From assembly GCA_036936605.1 (NCBI GenBank), contig JAUPFV010000004.1:68906352-68970351 (forward strand): DNA of 64,000 nt, written 5' to 3'. The notes under the pieces were generated by a model that did not search any database, was not told where the DNA came from, and worked only from the letters and a program-made list of their open reading frames with translations. Each line of letters begins with the position of its first letter. Position 1 is the stretch's first letter. This stretch comes from Limnanthes douglasii subsp. nivea (lineage: Eukaryota; Streptophyta; Magnoliopsida; Brassicales; Limnanthaceae). The translations under genes and the position numbers were made by a program. Positions 34,385 to 47,998 of the stretch are shown in pieces.

Positions 34385-35807
34385 TTGTGATTTTGTGACA
34401 AAACTTGCATTTGGTGGTTAATTCATCAGAAACTTGATTTGACAGAGGCGGAAAGTTCTCAACATTCAATAAACCGAAGTGTTTTCGGGAAGAATTTTGG
34501 ATCTCGTGAAGATACTTTAAGAGGAGGTTGATGGACGGGTTTTACTTTGTGGTGGGAGCTCGTCTCCTGCATTCTTAACTATATGAACGAAGAAGTGGTG
34601 GTGGTCGGAGTCTGGATTTTATGCAAAAAATATGAAAAAAATAATAACTTTCATTCGGTTAGGTGTTGCACCATTATGAGATTTTCAAAGATATATTTTC
34701 CGAAAACAAGCATTTATCTTTTTAAATACTTTAAACTTTTAAAAACTATATTAATAGATTAGATGTTTTAAAAAAATGACTCAAAGCAAATTGATATAAT
34801 ATTAAAAAAATAGTTGAAACCTCCTAAAAAAATTATTTAATTTAAAAAGTCAATGAACATGTAATGTATATAAAAATATATATGAACGGAACAAAATCCA
34901 AAATTAAAAACTAAATTTTCAAAACTTTGAACTATTTATAAAAAACTTGAAAACAAATATTCCCAAGAAAAATCTATCCAATTTGCATTAACAAAATCAT
35001 CCAACAAATATATAGTTTTTTGTTTTTGGTTAGATAATAAATGCAATTATACATAAAGAGGAAGTTAATGAAGACATTTTTGAAAGGTAGTTTATTTACA
35101 TATATGCACACAAAACAAACTGGTGTCTTTTGGAAAACATCACACCCTTACAAAATGGTGCGCAAAACCCTAATGCATATACCGTCGGAGAGCACACATT
35201 TTGCATATCCAAGTAAAAAGAAAAGTGTTTCTCTTCAGTTCATTTGTGAATTACATCCAAATGAATTTCTCTGTAACAATTTGTTCTGTCCCTTTTCACT
35301 AGATTCGTGTTGTACTTAGGGCGTGACATGGCAGATTCAATCCAGGTGATGGGATTCCTCCTATTTCTGGAACACGAGGATAAGACACGGAACTTGGTGG
35401 CTGACTTGTGCGAAGATGCCGATGAAACAATCAGCGCCCTAGCAGAGGAAGTGTCCTTATGTCTTAGATGCATCAAAAGTGAAGAGTGGCCTTTCATTGA
35501 AGGGCACCACGAGGGTATGATCCCTATTATTCGAAGTAGACTAAGGAACAAAAACCTTGATCTCAAATTCTTTCATTATCACCGAGTGGAGATCGTAGAC
35601 ACTGTTATGAAGAATGTGAACAACATTTGCTTGAGAGCATTTGCGGATGTCATTGCCAATATTACACAAAATCATTGTGGCCAAGTCATTAACCCACCTA
35701 ATATTCACCCATCCTCCCCTGAAAATGAGATGTTTAATGGCATAAGTACCAGCCAATATGGATATAACCATCCGGACATTATGCAGTCAGAAATATGTGC
35801 CCTTCGG

Positions 35808-36296
35808 TGTTGGATCATAAACTTGATCCACTTAAAGGGCCCAACCCACTCAAAGGGTCCAACCCACTTAATAAGACCCATCTAGAAAGAATATTCTAGA
35901 AACATTTAAATTAATATTTAGTTGTTTAGGTTGAGTGCAAGACACACTTTTAGATTGAGTGTAAGAAACACCTTAACTTTGAGTGTAGTATTGATGTTGA
36001 GTGTGTTAGTATCCAAAAGCCTCTTGGATGGTGGATCTTTGTCTCCACTATATTCCTATAAATAGTGGAGCTCTCCCACCATCTAGAGCATCACACAAAC
36101 ACACCAAGAATCAAAGTTAGAGAGAAAATTAGAGCGAGAGAAAAGAGAGACAAGAATGCTCTCTTGATTGTTAGAAAAATATTTTCTCTTCTAGTGTGAG
36201 TTGTAAGAGTGTTTTGTAATATTTCTCCTTTTCTATCTATATCAAAGTTGTTTGTTTGTTTTAAAGAGAGTGTTATTTTTATATTTTCCCCCAACA
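35808..36296 (+). repeat. 5' LTR of copia element
   Basis: Starts TGTTGGATC and ends CCAACA. A TATAAATA box at 36057-36064 sits inside a small inverted repeat (CCACTAT ... ATAGTGG). Near its start it has two tandem copies of a GGGCCCAACCCACTC-like motif. Confidence 0.95.
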
Positions 36297-36299
36297 AAG

Positions 36300-36312
36300 T
36301 GGTATCAGAGCC
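36300..36312 (+). promoter_or_regulatory. Primer-binding site (initiator tRNA-Met)
   Basis: TGGTATCAGAGCC, three bases after the 5' LTR. This is the standard plant copia PBS, complementary to the 3' end of initiator methionine tRNA, which primes minus-strand DNA. Confidence 0.9.
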
Positions 36313-36394
36313 ACAAGCTCTTTCTAAAATTTTGTTTTTTAAATTTTCAACATATTGGAAATTTTGTTTTTAAATATTCAACATATTTAAAAAT

Positions 36395-39300
36395 ATGGCA
36401 AATGGTGTATCATCCTTCCAAGTTCCAACACTCAACAACAACAACTACGACAATTGGAGTATCAAGATGAAAGCTCTCCTTGGAGCACATGATGTGTGGG
36501 ATGCCGTCGAAAAAGGTTTTGACGAACCCGAAGATGAAGCAAGCCTTTTTCAAGAGGAGAAAATAAATTTGAAAGATTCAAGAAAGAGAGACAAAAAAGC
36601 TCTCTTCCTCATCTATCAAGCATTAGATGATGATGGCTTCGAAAAAATTTCAAGCGCATCTTCCGCCAAGCAAGCGTGGGAGAAATTACCAATCTCTTAC
36701 AAAGGAGTCGAAAATGTGAAAAAGGTACGTCTCCAAACATTAAGAGGTGAATTTGAATCCTTACATATGAAAGCTTCCGAATCTATATCGGAATATTTCT
36801 CAAGAGTAGCAACCGTTTCTAATCAATTAAAAAGAAATGGTGAGAAGTTAGAAGATGTGAGAGTAATCGAAAAAATACTCCGCTCGTTGGATCCTAAATT
36901 TGAGCACATCGTCGTGACGATTGAAGAAACTAAAAACTTGGAGGACATGATGATTGAAGAACTCCAAGGATCATTACAAGCTTATGAAGAAAAGCAAAAG
37001 AAGAAGCAAGAGATCACCGAGCAACTCCTCAAAGTAGAACTGAAGGACATGCATGCAAATCAAGGAGATGATAGAAACCAACGTGGCCGAGGCAGAGGCA
37101 GAGGCCGCGGACGAGGTGGTTATCATGGTCGTGGACGTGGCTGGAATTACAACAACAATAATTCAAGCTATAACTACGAGAAACGAGAAAGCTCAACACG
37201 AGGTCGTGGAAGAAGAAATCCGAACTCGAGGTACGATAAATCTCAAATCCAATGCTATAAATGTCAAAAGTTTGGACATTATGCTTCAGAATGCAGAGGC
37301 CCCAACAATAAAGTTGAGGAGAGGGCCAACTATGTGGAGGAGAAGACGGAGGAAAACGATGTGTTACTACTAACATACAAAAACACTAATGAAGGTCAAG
37401 AGAACACTTGGTATCTTGATAGCGGTGCAAGCAACCATATGTGTGGGAAAAGAAGCATGTTTGTAGAGATCAATGAAGAAGTGAGTGGAAATGTCTCTTT
37501 TGGAGATGATAGCAAAATATCGGTGAAAGGAAAAGGTAACATTCTAATTCGTGTAAAAGATGGTAGTCACCAAATAATCTCAAATGTCTATTACGTACCT
37601 AGCATGAAAAACAACATCTTAAGCTTGGGACAACTACTAGAAAAGGGCTATGATATTCATATGAAAAATTATAGTCTTTTTCTAAGAGACGACAAAGGAG
37701 ACTTAATTGCTAAATTCCAAATTTCAAAGAATAGAATGTTTCCTTTGAATATTCAAAATGATGTTGCAAAGTGTCTTAAGGCGTGTTACAAAGATTCGTC
37801 GTGGCTATGGCATGTTCGATTTGGGCATCTAAACTTTACCAGTTTAGAGTTATTGTCCAAGAAGGAAATGGTGAGAGGGTTACCATGTATCAATCATCTT
37901 GACCAACTATGTGAAGGATGTTTACTTGGAAAGCAATTTAGAAAAAGCTTTCCAAAGGAGTCAGAGTCAAGAGCCAATAAACCTCTCGAGCTTATTCATA
38001 CCGATGTGTGTGGTCCGATCAAGCCGAGCTCTCTAGGTAAAAGTAACTACTTCCTTCTCTTCATTGATGATTTTTCAAGAAAAACTTGGGTATATTTCTT
38101 GAAACAGAAATCTGAAGTCTTTGGAATATTTAAGAAGTTCAAAGCAGTTGTAGAAAAAGAAAGCGGAAATAAGATCAAAGCCATGAGATCTGACCGAGGG
38201 GGGGAGTTCACATCCAATGAATTCCTAGAGTTTTGTGAAGCACATGGAATTCGTCGCCGCTTGACAGTTCCTAGATCACCTCAACAAAATGGTGTGGCAG
38301 AAAGGAAGAACAGAACAATCCTTGATATGGCGCGAAGCATGCTCAAAAGTAAGAAACTACCTAAAGATTTTTGGGCGGAAGCAGTGGCATGTGCGGTCTA
38401 CTTGTCCAACCGATCTCCAACAAGAAGTGTTTGGGGAAAGACACCACAAGAAGCGTAGAGTGGAAGAAAGCCCAGAATTTCCCACTTGAGGTTATTTGGA
38501 AGCGTAGCTCATGTCCATGTACCAGACGAACAATGAACCAAACTAGATGATAAAAGCAAAAAATTTATCTTCATCGGTTACGACTCAAGTTCCAAAGGCT
38601 ACAAGTTATACAACCCAAACAACAAGAAGGTTGTGATAATCCGAGTCGTGATAGTTGATGAAGAAGGCGAATGGGATTTTGGGTCTCATACAAATGAGTT
38701 CACATTTTTCCCCCAAATTGAAGAAGATGAGAAGACACCAAATGAGCAATCGGAAGATGTTGCTACCCAACATGCCTCACCAACAACAACTACTCATGAA
38801 GACTCACCATCTTCATCATTGTCAAATGGTAGTCAAAATGAGAGAGTTGTGGAACGTATAAGAAGCCTTAATGATCTTTATGAGGTAACCGAACCAATGG
38901 ATAACATTACACTATTTTGTCTCTTTGCTGATTGTGAGCCAGTGACATTTCAAGAAGCTGCACAAGAGAAACAATGGAGAGACACGATGGATGAAGAAAT
39001 TAGAGCCATCGAGAAGAATGACACATGGGAACTCACCTCACTTCCCAAAGGGTGCAAGACAATAGGCGTCAGATGGTTATACAAAACCAAGAGAAATGCT
39101 AAGGGGGATATTGAAAAACACAAAGCGAGGCTTGTTGCAAAATGCTATAGTCAAAAGGCGGGAATTGACTATGATGAGGTATTCGCCCCCGTTGCCCGAT
39201 TAGAAACTATTAGACTAATAATTTCTTTGGCAGCTCAAAACAAGTGGAAGATACACCAAATGGATGTAAAGTCAGCATTTCTTAATGGTGTCCTTGAAGA

Positions 39301-40486
39301 AGAAGTCTACATTCAACAACCATTAGGCTATGAGATCAAAGGCCACGAAGATAAGGTGTTGAAGCTAAAGAAGGCTCTTTACGGGTTAAAACAAGCACCA
39401 AGGGCATGGAACAGTGGAATCGACAAGTATTTCCAAGAGAATGGCTTCAACAAATGTCCGTACGAGCACGCTCTATACACCAAGATCAAAGATGGAGATA
39501 TTTTGATTGTGTGTCTCTACGTGGATGATTTGATCTTCACTGGAAGCAACCCAAACATGTTTAATAAATTCAAAGAAGTGATGACAAAGGAATTCGAGAT
39601 GACAGACTTGGGGCTCATGGCCTACTACCTTGGCATTGAAGTTAAGCAGCAAAAAGATGGAATTTTCATCTCACAAGAAAGCTATGCAAAAGATATCCTC
39701 AAGAAGTTTAAGATGGAGAATTGTAGCCCAATAAGCACACCCATGGAGTTTGGAGTCAAAATGTCCAAGCATGAACAAGGCAAAAGTGTGGATCCGACAT
39801 TATTCAAAAGTTTGGTAGGAAGTCTACGCTATCTAACTTGCACGAGACCGGATATTCTTCATGACTTTGGACTAGTTAGTCGCTACATGGAATCTCCAAC
39901 AACTACTCATTTCAATGTTGCAAAGAGAATCCTTCGCTATCTGAAAGGTACAATTGATTTTGGATTACTCTATTCCATTTCTAATAATTACAAACTTGTT
40001 GGGTATAACGATAGTGATTGGGGTGGAGACATAGACAATCGAAGGAGTACAACTGGATTTGTATTCTTTATGAGAAATATTGCTTTCACGTGGATGTCAA
40101 AGAAACAACCGATTGTCACGTTGTCCACTTGTGAGGCAGAATACGTTGCTGCTACTACATGTGTTAGTCATGCGATTTGGCTTAGAAATCTATTGAAGGA
40201 GATAGACCTAACACAGAATGAGCCAACTAAAGTGTATGTCGACAATAAGTCAGCCATTGCCTTAGCCAAGAATCCAGTATTGCATGATCGAAGCAAGCAT
40301 ATCGATGTTCGCTACCACTACATAAGGGAGTGTATTTCAAGAAAGGATGTGCAAGTAGAATATGTGAAGACACAAGATCAAGCTGCTGATATTTTCACCA
40401 AGCCACTGAAAAGAGAAGACTTCAAACGATTAAGGAAACTACTAGGGGTCACGGGATCAAGTTTAAGGGGGAGTGTTGGATCATAA
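36395..40486 (+). pseudogene. Copia Gag-Pol polyprotein, two in-frame stops
   Basis: One frame of 1364 codons from ATG 36395 to TAA 40484-40486 (inside the 3' LTR), interrupted only by TAG 38456-38458 and TGA 38534-38536. The order gag, protease, integrase, RT, RNase H defines Ty1/copia. Visible are: an Arg/Gly-rich stretch then the CCHC knuckle CYKCQKFGHYASEC (about residues 286-299); protease DSGAS with D342; integrase D537, D600, E636 (35-residue D-E spacing) with GVAERKN; RT YVDD at 1042; and RNase H DSDWGG near 1206 with EAEYVAA. All catalytic sites look intact. The stops fall at the integrase C-terminus, so Gag, protease and the integrase core can still be made but RT and RNase H cannot. 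Both stops fit single transitions as expected from methyl-C decay. Confidence 0.92.
40461..40473 (+). promoter_or_regulatory. Polypurine tract of copia element
   Basis: GTTTAAGGGGGAG directly before the 3' LTR; the expected plus-strand primer position. Confidence 0.85.
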
Positions 40487-40962
40487 ACTTGATCCACTTA
40501 AAGGGCCCAACCCACTCAAAGGGTCCAACCCACTTAATAAGACCCATCTAGAAAGAATATTCTAGAAACATTTAAATTAATATTTAGTTGTTTAGGTTGA
40601 GTGCAAGACACACTTTTAGATTGAGTGTAAGAAACACCTTAACTTTGAGTGTAGTATTGATGTTGAGTGTGTTAGTATCCAAAAGCCTCTTGGATGGTGG
40701 ATCTTTGTCTCCACTATATTCCTATAAATAGTGGAGCTCTCCCACCATCTAGAGCATCACACAAACACAACAAGAATCAAAGTTAGAGAGAAAATTAGAG
40801 CGAGAGAAAAGAGAGACAAGAATGCTCTCTTGAGTGTTAGAAAAATATTTTCTCTTCTAGTGTGAGTTGTAAGAGTGTTTTGTAATATTTCTCCTTTTCT
40901 ATCTATATCAAAGTTGTTTGTTTGTTTTAAAGAGAGTGTTATTTTTATATTTTCCGCCAACA
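40474..40962 (+). repeat. 3' LTR of copia element
   Basis: 489 bp, the same length as the 5' LTR, with three substitutions seen and no indels. Confidence 0.95.
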
Positions 40963-42680
40963 TTCGGGAGAGGGATATTCTGGAGAGTCAAAGGAACAAA
41001 TCACAAGCGGGAGAAACCTTTGAACCTGCAAATGATAGAACAATGTTTCTCACTTTCTCAAAAGGGTATCCTCTTTCACACATACAAGTCAGAGAATTTT
41101 TTACAAGGTCAGTATATCCCACATAATTTTGTAAAGTTCTTTAAAGGCCTGTAAATCAAAAAATAATTCGTATAACAAAATTTTGAAAAAAGAAACTGTT
41201 ACTTATTAATGAAGTTAATTTCCAGTAAAAATGCATTTTGGCATTTGTAGGTCAGTACATACATATAATCTGTCTCTGTGCTTTCCTCCTTCTGAAAATT
41301 TTTATACTAATGTTTAACATACTGCTATAACAGGAAATTTGGGGATTGCATAGAAACAATTCATATGCAAATAGTAGACGTACGTGAGCAGTCGCTGTAT
41401 GCACGTGTTGTGCTCCGAACTGCTCCAATGCTCCAAGCAGTGCTTGACGGAGTCGCCAAAGCCAAGTTCACTATTAATGGCAAGCATGTTCGGGCTCGCA
41501 AATATGTCTAAACCTATCCGATAGTGTTGGAGGATTAATACATCATTCCGCCTTTGGTTCAAAGTGCAACAAATGAGTTTATTTTTTGTCGTGTTTTAAT
41601 TTTCTTTCAGTGTAGGGTTCTTCTTCTTCATTTATAAAAAATAAAATTTTGATGAAGATTTTGTTTTTAAAACAAAGTGTATGAGTATTGGTTGGAGATG
41701 GGTATTTTCTACCGTCCAAATACGTAATATAATAGGTTTTCTTTTTGATAACTTTCTTGGACTCCGTTTCCATATGTAGCATTTGATTTATCTTCAGTTT
41801 CAAATTATATTTTTATATATTAAAAATCGGATATGGCCATGAATAGAGCAACGACCATTTCTATGATAAAAGTTTTAATTATATTATTTTTTATTTAGTC
41901 CGTTGTTAATCAAATAACGTTAGAAATCAAAATGCGCCACTTCAGACACAAAACACAATAAAAAAATCAAAAATAGAAAAAATGGGTAAACAATAATGTC
42001 TATCTCTGCGGACGCTAACTTAAGAAAAAATGTTTCACTGTGATAAAAGAATGTGACAATTATCTTTTCTATAATCCTAGAGATCTAGTTATAGTGGATT
42101 AAATGGATAACATACAATGGTTGTTCATGTAATGGATCTAATATTGTAAACCTCGTGAATAATGGACTCATTCTCAACAAATATTTTATATGATACCAAT
42201 ATCTTTTGGTCACTATCACCAAATAAACGTTTCTTTCATCTTATTTTGTCAAATACCCTTAAGGCATCCACTTGTTGGGAACCCCAATTCGTTTTAGAGA
42301 ATCTCTTTTTTGTCTAAGTGATAGAGCCTTAGAATTATATAAGTTGGATTCTCGTGTGTAGTTATTATATTTAGCAACAAAACAATAGCTTTGGCTAAAT
42401 ATAATTGTATGTAACTTCAAATATTATTATAAATTATCGTTCTTATTTTTATATAACAAAATAAGAATTGTTTAGCAACCAAATTTTCTTATTTGTCATA
42501 ATTTTATTTTAATTTTTCTTATTTATAAATTAAATATTTCTAATTGACCAATTAAAATATTAAAATTCTATTTATAATTTTAATATTTTTAATTAATTAA
42601 TTATAATATTAAATTTAAATAACGAGAGTTCTCTGGCCAAGTAAATTCAAATTATAAGCTAAAATAGATACTGAAACAAA

Positions 42681-42682
42681 TA

Positions 42683-42725
<43 letters not shown>
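42681..42725. repeat. (TA)n tract 2 of U5
   Basis: The longest TA tract in the window, interrupted once by a C. It corresponds to 3322-3355 of U1. Confidence 0.9.
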
Positions 42726-42727
<2 letters not shown>

Positions 42728-43082
42728 GTTTACAAAACTAGGCTTTATAAGAACAACTATTAAATTCTATATTTATCAAAATTAATAAATCACATAAAAT
42801 CTAACACATTTCAACAATCAATTTGGTCGGTCACTATTATTGAGATTGGTGGTTTTAAAAACAGCGTTAATAAATTTTTTTATTCGATTTTTTGAATTAT
42901 TTATCTTGTTCACTATCCTTTAATTGCATAACTTCTCTATTTTTTGACGAAGAAGATATAGTAAATTGAGAATTATTTAACTGAGAAAAAAATCTACCAT
43001 GACTAGGAATAACATTACCGGGTTTTAAACTAATCTTAATATTTGTTTAAACATTCGGATACGAATCAGATAAAGAAGTATC

Positions 43083-44168
43083 GCGAGCACTTTTGTTTTT
43101 GTGACATAAATCAGAAATAAAGTACTAAAGAAAATACGAAATTCACGAGTCGTGAATGAGGAGATAAGAAGATCATATAAAATAAAATCACAAATGATCC
43201 AACCTATGTATATAGAAAATGAAAATGTAATATTCATTAATCATGTATAATTTTTAAAAATAACTGCATCAAAATGATTATGTCAAATTAAATAATTATA
43301 TATAAGTCAATAATAAAAATACTACATAGTAATGTATATACATGCACAAATGACAAAGTTACAAGAAATTTATCTTCAAATTCAGGTAACGAAAAGAGAA
43401 ATATAATAAAGAATAACCGAAACCAACCAATAAATTGAGTCATGAATGAGTTTTAGAAAGAGTTGCAAGCTCGCTATGTTCATCAAAAAATTAATTGTTT
43501 GCTCGCCAAAAGAGGCGGAATTTAGTTTTCAACAAAACTTCATCAAAAATGGAAGGATTTTTCTTGCTAGAAGGAGGGAACTTGTCAAAAGTAGTATGAT
43601 TTTATTCTTCATAGCATGGATTGCATCATAAACTGAAGCATTCTTATTATTAGGTCAAAGTCTTTGCCAGAGGTGGTGATATTTTTATTATTAGTAACAA
43701 CAGTTGTATTAGGGTATAAGTATTTTTCTTATTGGGAGCAGAGAACTCGTGAGAAATAGAAAGACATTTCTTCTTGAAAACTGGCACCACGTCGAATCTT
43801 TTTGAGTCTTCGTATCTTTTCCTTGAGAGATTCTTCTAGTTGTGCAGTTTTCCTTTGAGAAGTGTTAAGATTGTCATTATTATGAAAAGGGCTAATAACA
43901 CGGTCATGTTTTATTTTTTCGCAGATAAAGTTGTTGAGAGTATCATCAAAATCAACATCTTGGAGAGATTATTATGCATTATGGTCACGTTTATTTTTCC
44001 GACAAACAATCTTGTTAGGAGAAGCATCATCAATACTTGTTTATGTTTTCTTAGGACATTCAATCTGAAACCGAATTCTTTTTTGTTACACATTCGTTGA
44101 AGAATAATACCTTGAACATATTAAGTAGTAGTTTATTCTCCGGTTGTAGTAGGAGTAACTTTTCCATC
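43083..44168. other. Ancestral 1.09-kb module (U5 copy)
   Basis: Flanked by ATC (43080-43082) and ending in ATC (44166-44168). In U1, U2, U6 and U7 everything between is missing and one ATC remains. On the minus strand, 43.75-44.0 kb reads as a charged, coiled-coil-like frame (TAQLEESLKEKIRR and onward) with stops further on. Product unrecognised. Confidence 0.8.
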
Positions 44169-47100
44169 ATAAGTTATGGTCAGTTATCGAACAGATAAAA
44201 CCAAAAACCAAGTAACGAGAAATTTTGTACTATAAAATGGAGGGATACGTAAGATACCAAACTGAGTAAGAAGCAAATAATAGGTTTAGGTTTGATAGAT
44301 GATTTATGTCAAAACCTTCATAAATATTTCTAAACAACTTATAATAACTAGTTGAGTATACAAAAGAGAAACTTGAGTAAGCATGCAACAAAAAAAGAAG
44401 TTAAAATGTAATTAGAAAATCTTATATTATGTGTGTTCATCCAGCTTCATTCGATTCGACCATACTCTTGTTCAGTTAAATTTTATGTTTTCTCGGTTAC
44501 AAAAATTAAGGTGGTTTTTCAATGGTGGTTTTACAACGAATGGATTTTTCGAGTTTCTAAATATTAATATTTGCGAGGAAATTTAGAAACTATATAGGTA
44601 TTCTTGGAATTTTTGAGCTAAGCATTATACGGTGAGTATTGTGCAGTATCCATTAGTAGTTAGATGGGTAGGAAATATGCAAACATTTAACAAATCTTGG
44701 ATGAATCTAGAAAGAGGTAATCAAAGACCCAATGATATACGGAAATAAAGAAATATGCTTCTTCTTTTCCGTTTTGATAGATTAATTCATCAGTTTAGAA
44801 ACACGAGTAATATATCATCAGGAAACCCTTATTCATTTTCAACGAGTTGATGTTCGTCTTCACTCATATTCTTCAAAGTTCTAAATAATTTACCAAAAAG
44901 TTAGTTTATAAATTATTTTTCCAAAATCTACACGAAAAGGTTTGTTCATTACTTGTTTGGAAGGTCTTTTTCTTTTAAGAACCATTTCTGGATAAAAAGA
45001 AGAAACTTTATCGGTAGGGTTTTCAAACTGATTAAGTCTCTATTTTTTTTAACAAAAGATCATGAAAACAAAATTTTAGGCCCAACAAGGGGTTCATGAG
45101 AAGAGGAATTAATGTTAATACTGCAGTTCAAATGGTGAAGTGTGAAGTAAGAATTTCTATTACGAAATTAGGGATTTATCAACAAATCAATAATATTTAT
45201 TATATTATAACCATATTTTATTAGAAATCAGAACATGCATGAAAAAGATAAAGAGAGGAATCGATGTAGAAAATACCTATCGAAAGGATTCGAATACGTA
45301 GATGGATTTTTCGATATAATTATGGATTTACTTGCATAAAATCTGAGTCGTTTGATAAAAGTAGGATCAATGGTAAAATAGAGTTCATATATTTAAAAAT
45401 AATAAAACGATCTAATTTTCTAAATAGTGAAATAGTTTTTAAATGCTTCAGAATTCATAAGTGGTTAATATTATAATTAATTACACATATAAGTGATTTA
45501 GTAAAATTTTGTGAATGCCATAACTTTTAAATAAAATTAACACTTAATGTTACCTTCTTTACTTATTTAGTAGTGTTTAAAAATTGTTTTAGAAAATTAA
45601 ATCATGAACTAGAGGAGTCGTTATAATCTTATATTCTATAGATGGTATATATTTCTTATAATGACGATGTAAATATATAGCTAAAATAACAAAAATATAA
45701 CATGCATTTAATAAGAGAAAAACGAAAAACGAAAGACAGGGTCGAATATATACGAGATGATGATCACAAAAATACAAGATGCGGGTTGCGAAATAAAACA
45801 CAAGTCCAAATTCATAGGGTGAAGAGAGAGTGAGCTAAAATGGAAAAAGAGAAGTGGAAAAGTATGATTAGGATTGTATGACAAAAATATTTTTGTACCA
45901 AAAATTCTGAAGAATGGATAACAAAAACAAAAAAAAAACAACTAAGAAGAAGGAGAATGATTAGGAGGAAATTATCGTTAAAACTATATTGTGGATATAT
46001 TTGTAATTTTAAGAATGTATGATATTTAAATAACAATATAAATTTTTATGAGATTTCGTTAGAAATTATTCAGTTGGAAAATGGAATTAAAAATCATTAG
46101 CTATTGATAATTCTGTTTAAACAATAATCCTATTAAATATAAAAAAAAATGGAAAACAATTCTCAACCCAATATTAAAGCATTCAAAATAAATTTTAATG
46201 ATTTTTAGAGTAACATTAAAATATGAAACTGTTTTTTTTATTTTGACTTGGTTTTATATTTGTGTCCAATACATTATTCAGAGTTCCTAAAAATTGACAT
46301 CCAATTTTTAAATAAGGTGTCATAAATAACCTCCTGCCAAATGTCATCATGTTCACCAAAGGGATCCAATTTTTTTGTTATTAAGACTTTATAGATACTT
46401 AATTCAACTCATGGTGAATATAGCCCTATTCTTTGATGGTATCAGACTTTATGTGGCTTCCCAATTGCTTTTAATACATCAAAAATTGCTTCCCCATTGT
46501 ACATATATTCAAGTAAGTTTGCTAGAGAAATCCACATGAGTTATGGAAGATTCATACTTAAGGTTAAAGTGAGGAATACTTAGGATCGCAAAGGGAAGGA
46601 TTACAATCACATATGGACCCACATTTCATTAGAACTTGTGGACTTATTCCAATTGAGGTCTACCTTATCATAATTTGGCTATTAACGAGTGTTTTGAGTT
46701 GGACTAAAATCTTGTCATGTCTTGTGTTGTATAGCAAATTGACATATTGCCTACTTTATTGATACGAGCATTGATGGCAAGTGATTCTTTTAGTTTTCCA
46801 ATAGTCGCTTCTGCATAGGTTTGGGTATTTGAAATAGATTATTGGTTTTTATTTTTTTGTATAAAGGTTTATTGAAAACGTTATATGGGCCTAAGATTGA
46901 GTATTTGATGAGTAAAATACTTTGATTTTGTGACAAAACAAGCATTTAATAAGAAGCTGTGATTTTGTGATAAAACTTACATTTTGTGGTTAATTGATCA
47001 GAAACTTGATTTGACAGAGGAGGAAAGTCCTCAACATTCAATAAATCCGAAGTGTTTTCGGAAATAATTTTGGATCTCGTGAAGATAATTTGAAAGGAGG

Positions 47101-47451
47101 GTGATGGGCGAGTTTTCCTTTGTCGTGGGAGCTCGTCTCCTGCATTCTTAATAATGTGAATAAAGAAATGGTGGTGGTCGGCGCAAAAAAATTTAAGAAA
47201 AAAATAAAGACTTCCATTCGGTTAGGTGTTCTACCGAATTAGTAGCTTTTCAAAGATATATTTTTTTCCAAAACATATTATTCATAACATGTCACAAAAG
47301 CATTTATCTTTTTAAATATTTTAAACATTTAAAAACTATATTAATAGATTAGATGTTTTAAAGAAAATGCCTCAAAACAAATTGATATAATATTTAAAAA
47401 ATGGTTGAAACCTCCTAAAAAACTATCTAATTTAAAAAGTCAATGAATTTG

Positions 47452-47454
<3 letters not shown>

Positions 47455-47485
<31 letters not shown>
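47455..47485. repeat. (TA)n tract 1 of U6
   Basis: Long TA run at the standard pre-gene site. Confidence 0.85.
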
Positions 47486-47488
<3 letters not shown>

Positions 47489-47762
47489 CCGAACAAAATC
47501 CAAAATTAAAAACAAAATTTTCAAACTTGAACTATTTATAAAAAACTTTAAAAGAAATATTCTAAAAAAAATCTATCCAATTTGCATTAACAAAATGATC
47601 CAACAAATATATAGGTTATTTTTTTTGGTTCGATAATAAATGTAATTATACATAAAGAGGACGTTAATCAAGACATTTGTGAAAGGTAGTTGATTTACAT
47701 ATATGTGCCCAAAACAAATTGGTGTCTTTTGGAAAACATCACACCCTTACAATTGGTGCGTA

Positions 47763-47781
47763 AAACCCTAATGTATATATA
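47763..47781 (+). promoter_or_regulatory. Putative promoter: telo-box plus TATA (U6)
   Basis: Same AAACCCTAA and TATATATA pair as in U1. Confidence 0.4.
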
Positions 47782-47998
47782 CCGTTGGAGAGCACACATT
47801 TTGCATATCCAAGTAAAAAGAAAAGTGTTTCTCATCAGTGCATTTGTCAATTACATCCAAATGAATTCCTCTGTAACAATTTGTTCTGTCCCTTCTCTTT
47901 ATGAAAAAAATTATACTGTTTCAAAAGAATATTTTGAAGTTTTTTATGAAGTGGACATCATCCTTTTCACTAGATTCGTGTTGTACTTAGGGCGTGAC

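Larger units (their letters stand above)
35808..40962 (+). mobile_element. Full-length Ty1/copia LTR retrotransposon
   Basis: A 5155-bp element with two 489-bp LTRs (TG...CA ends), an initiator-Met-type PBS, a purine tract and a perfect 5-bp target-site duplication TTCGG (35803-35807 and 40963-40967). It is inserted in exon 1 of the U5 gene, in the same orientation. The LTRs differ at three positions I can see (near 36098, 36174 and 36287), so the insertion is recent. The coding region has two in-frame stops. Confidence 0.96.
35328..41511 (+). pseudogene. RRM-like gene split by copia element (U5)
   Basis: Exon 1 is in two parts, 35328-35807 and 40968-41107, separated by the retrotransposon; exon 2 is 41334-41511 with a normal GT...AG intron. 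Apart from the insertion, the coding sequence has no stop or frameshift. It differs from the young copies at several residues (MADSIQ, EDADET, GHHEGM, IIRSRL, STSQYG, MQIVDV, LDGVAK), so it represents an older branch. The TATA upstream is altered to GCATATACC and a 71-bp piece of the 5' region is gone. The frame runs into the LTR and stops at about 35885, giving a product without the RRM-like part. Confidence 0.8.
34385..46862 (+). repeat. Tandem unit U5 (older, copia-bearing)
   Basis: An almost complete unit once the copia element is removed. It diverges more from U1, U2, U6 and U7 than they do from each other. It keeps the 1.09 kb module and the longer tail (with TTCCAATTGAGGTCTACC, about 46645), and has a 71-bp deletion just upstream of the gene between two CCTT motifs. 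Confidence 0.85.
41512..46862. other. Non-coding 3' part of U5
   Basis: AT-rich unit DNA after the gene, including a long interrupted TA tract (42681-42725) and the ancestral module. The minus-strand relic near 43040 has a stop (TTTAAAC for TTGAAAC). No intact gene seen. Confidence 0.6.
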
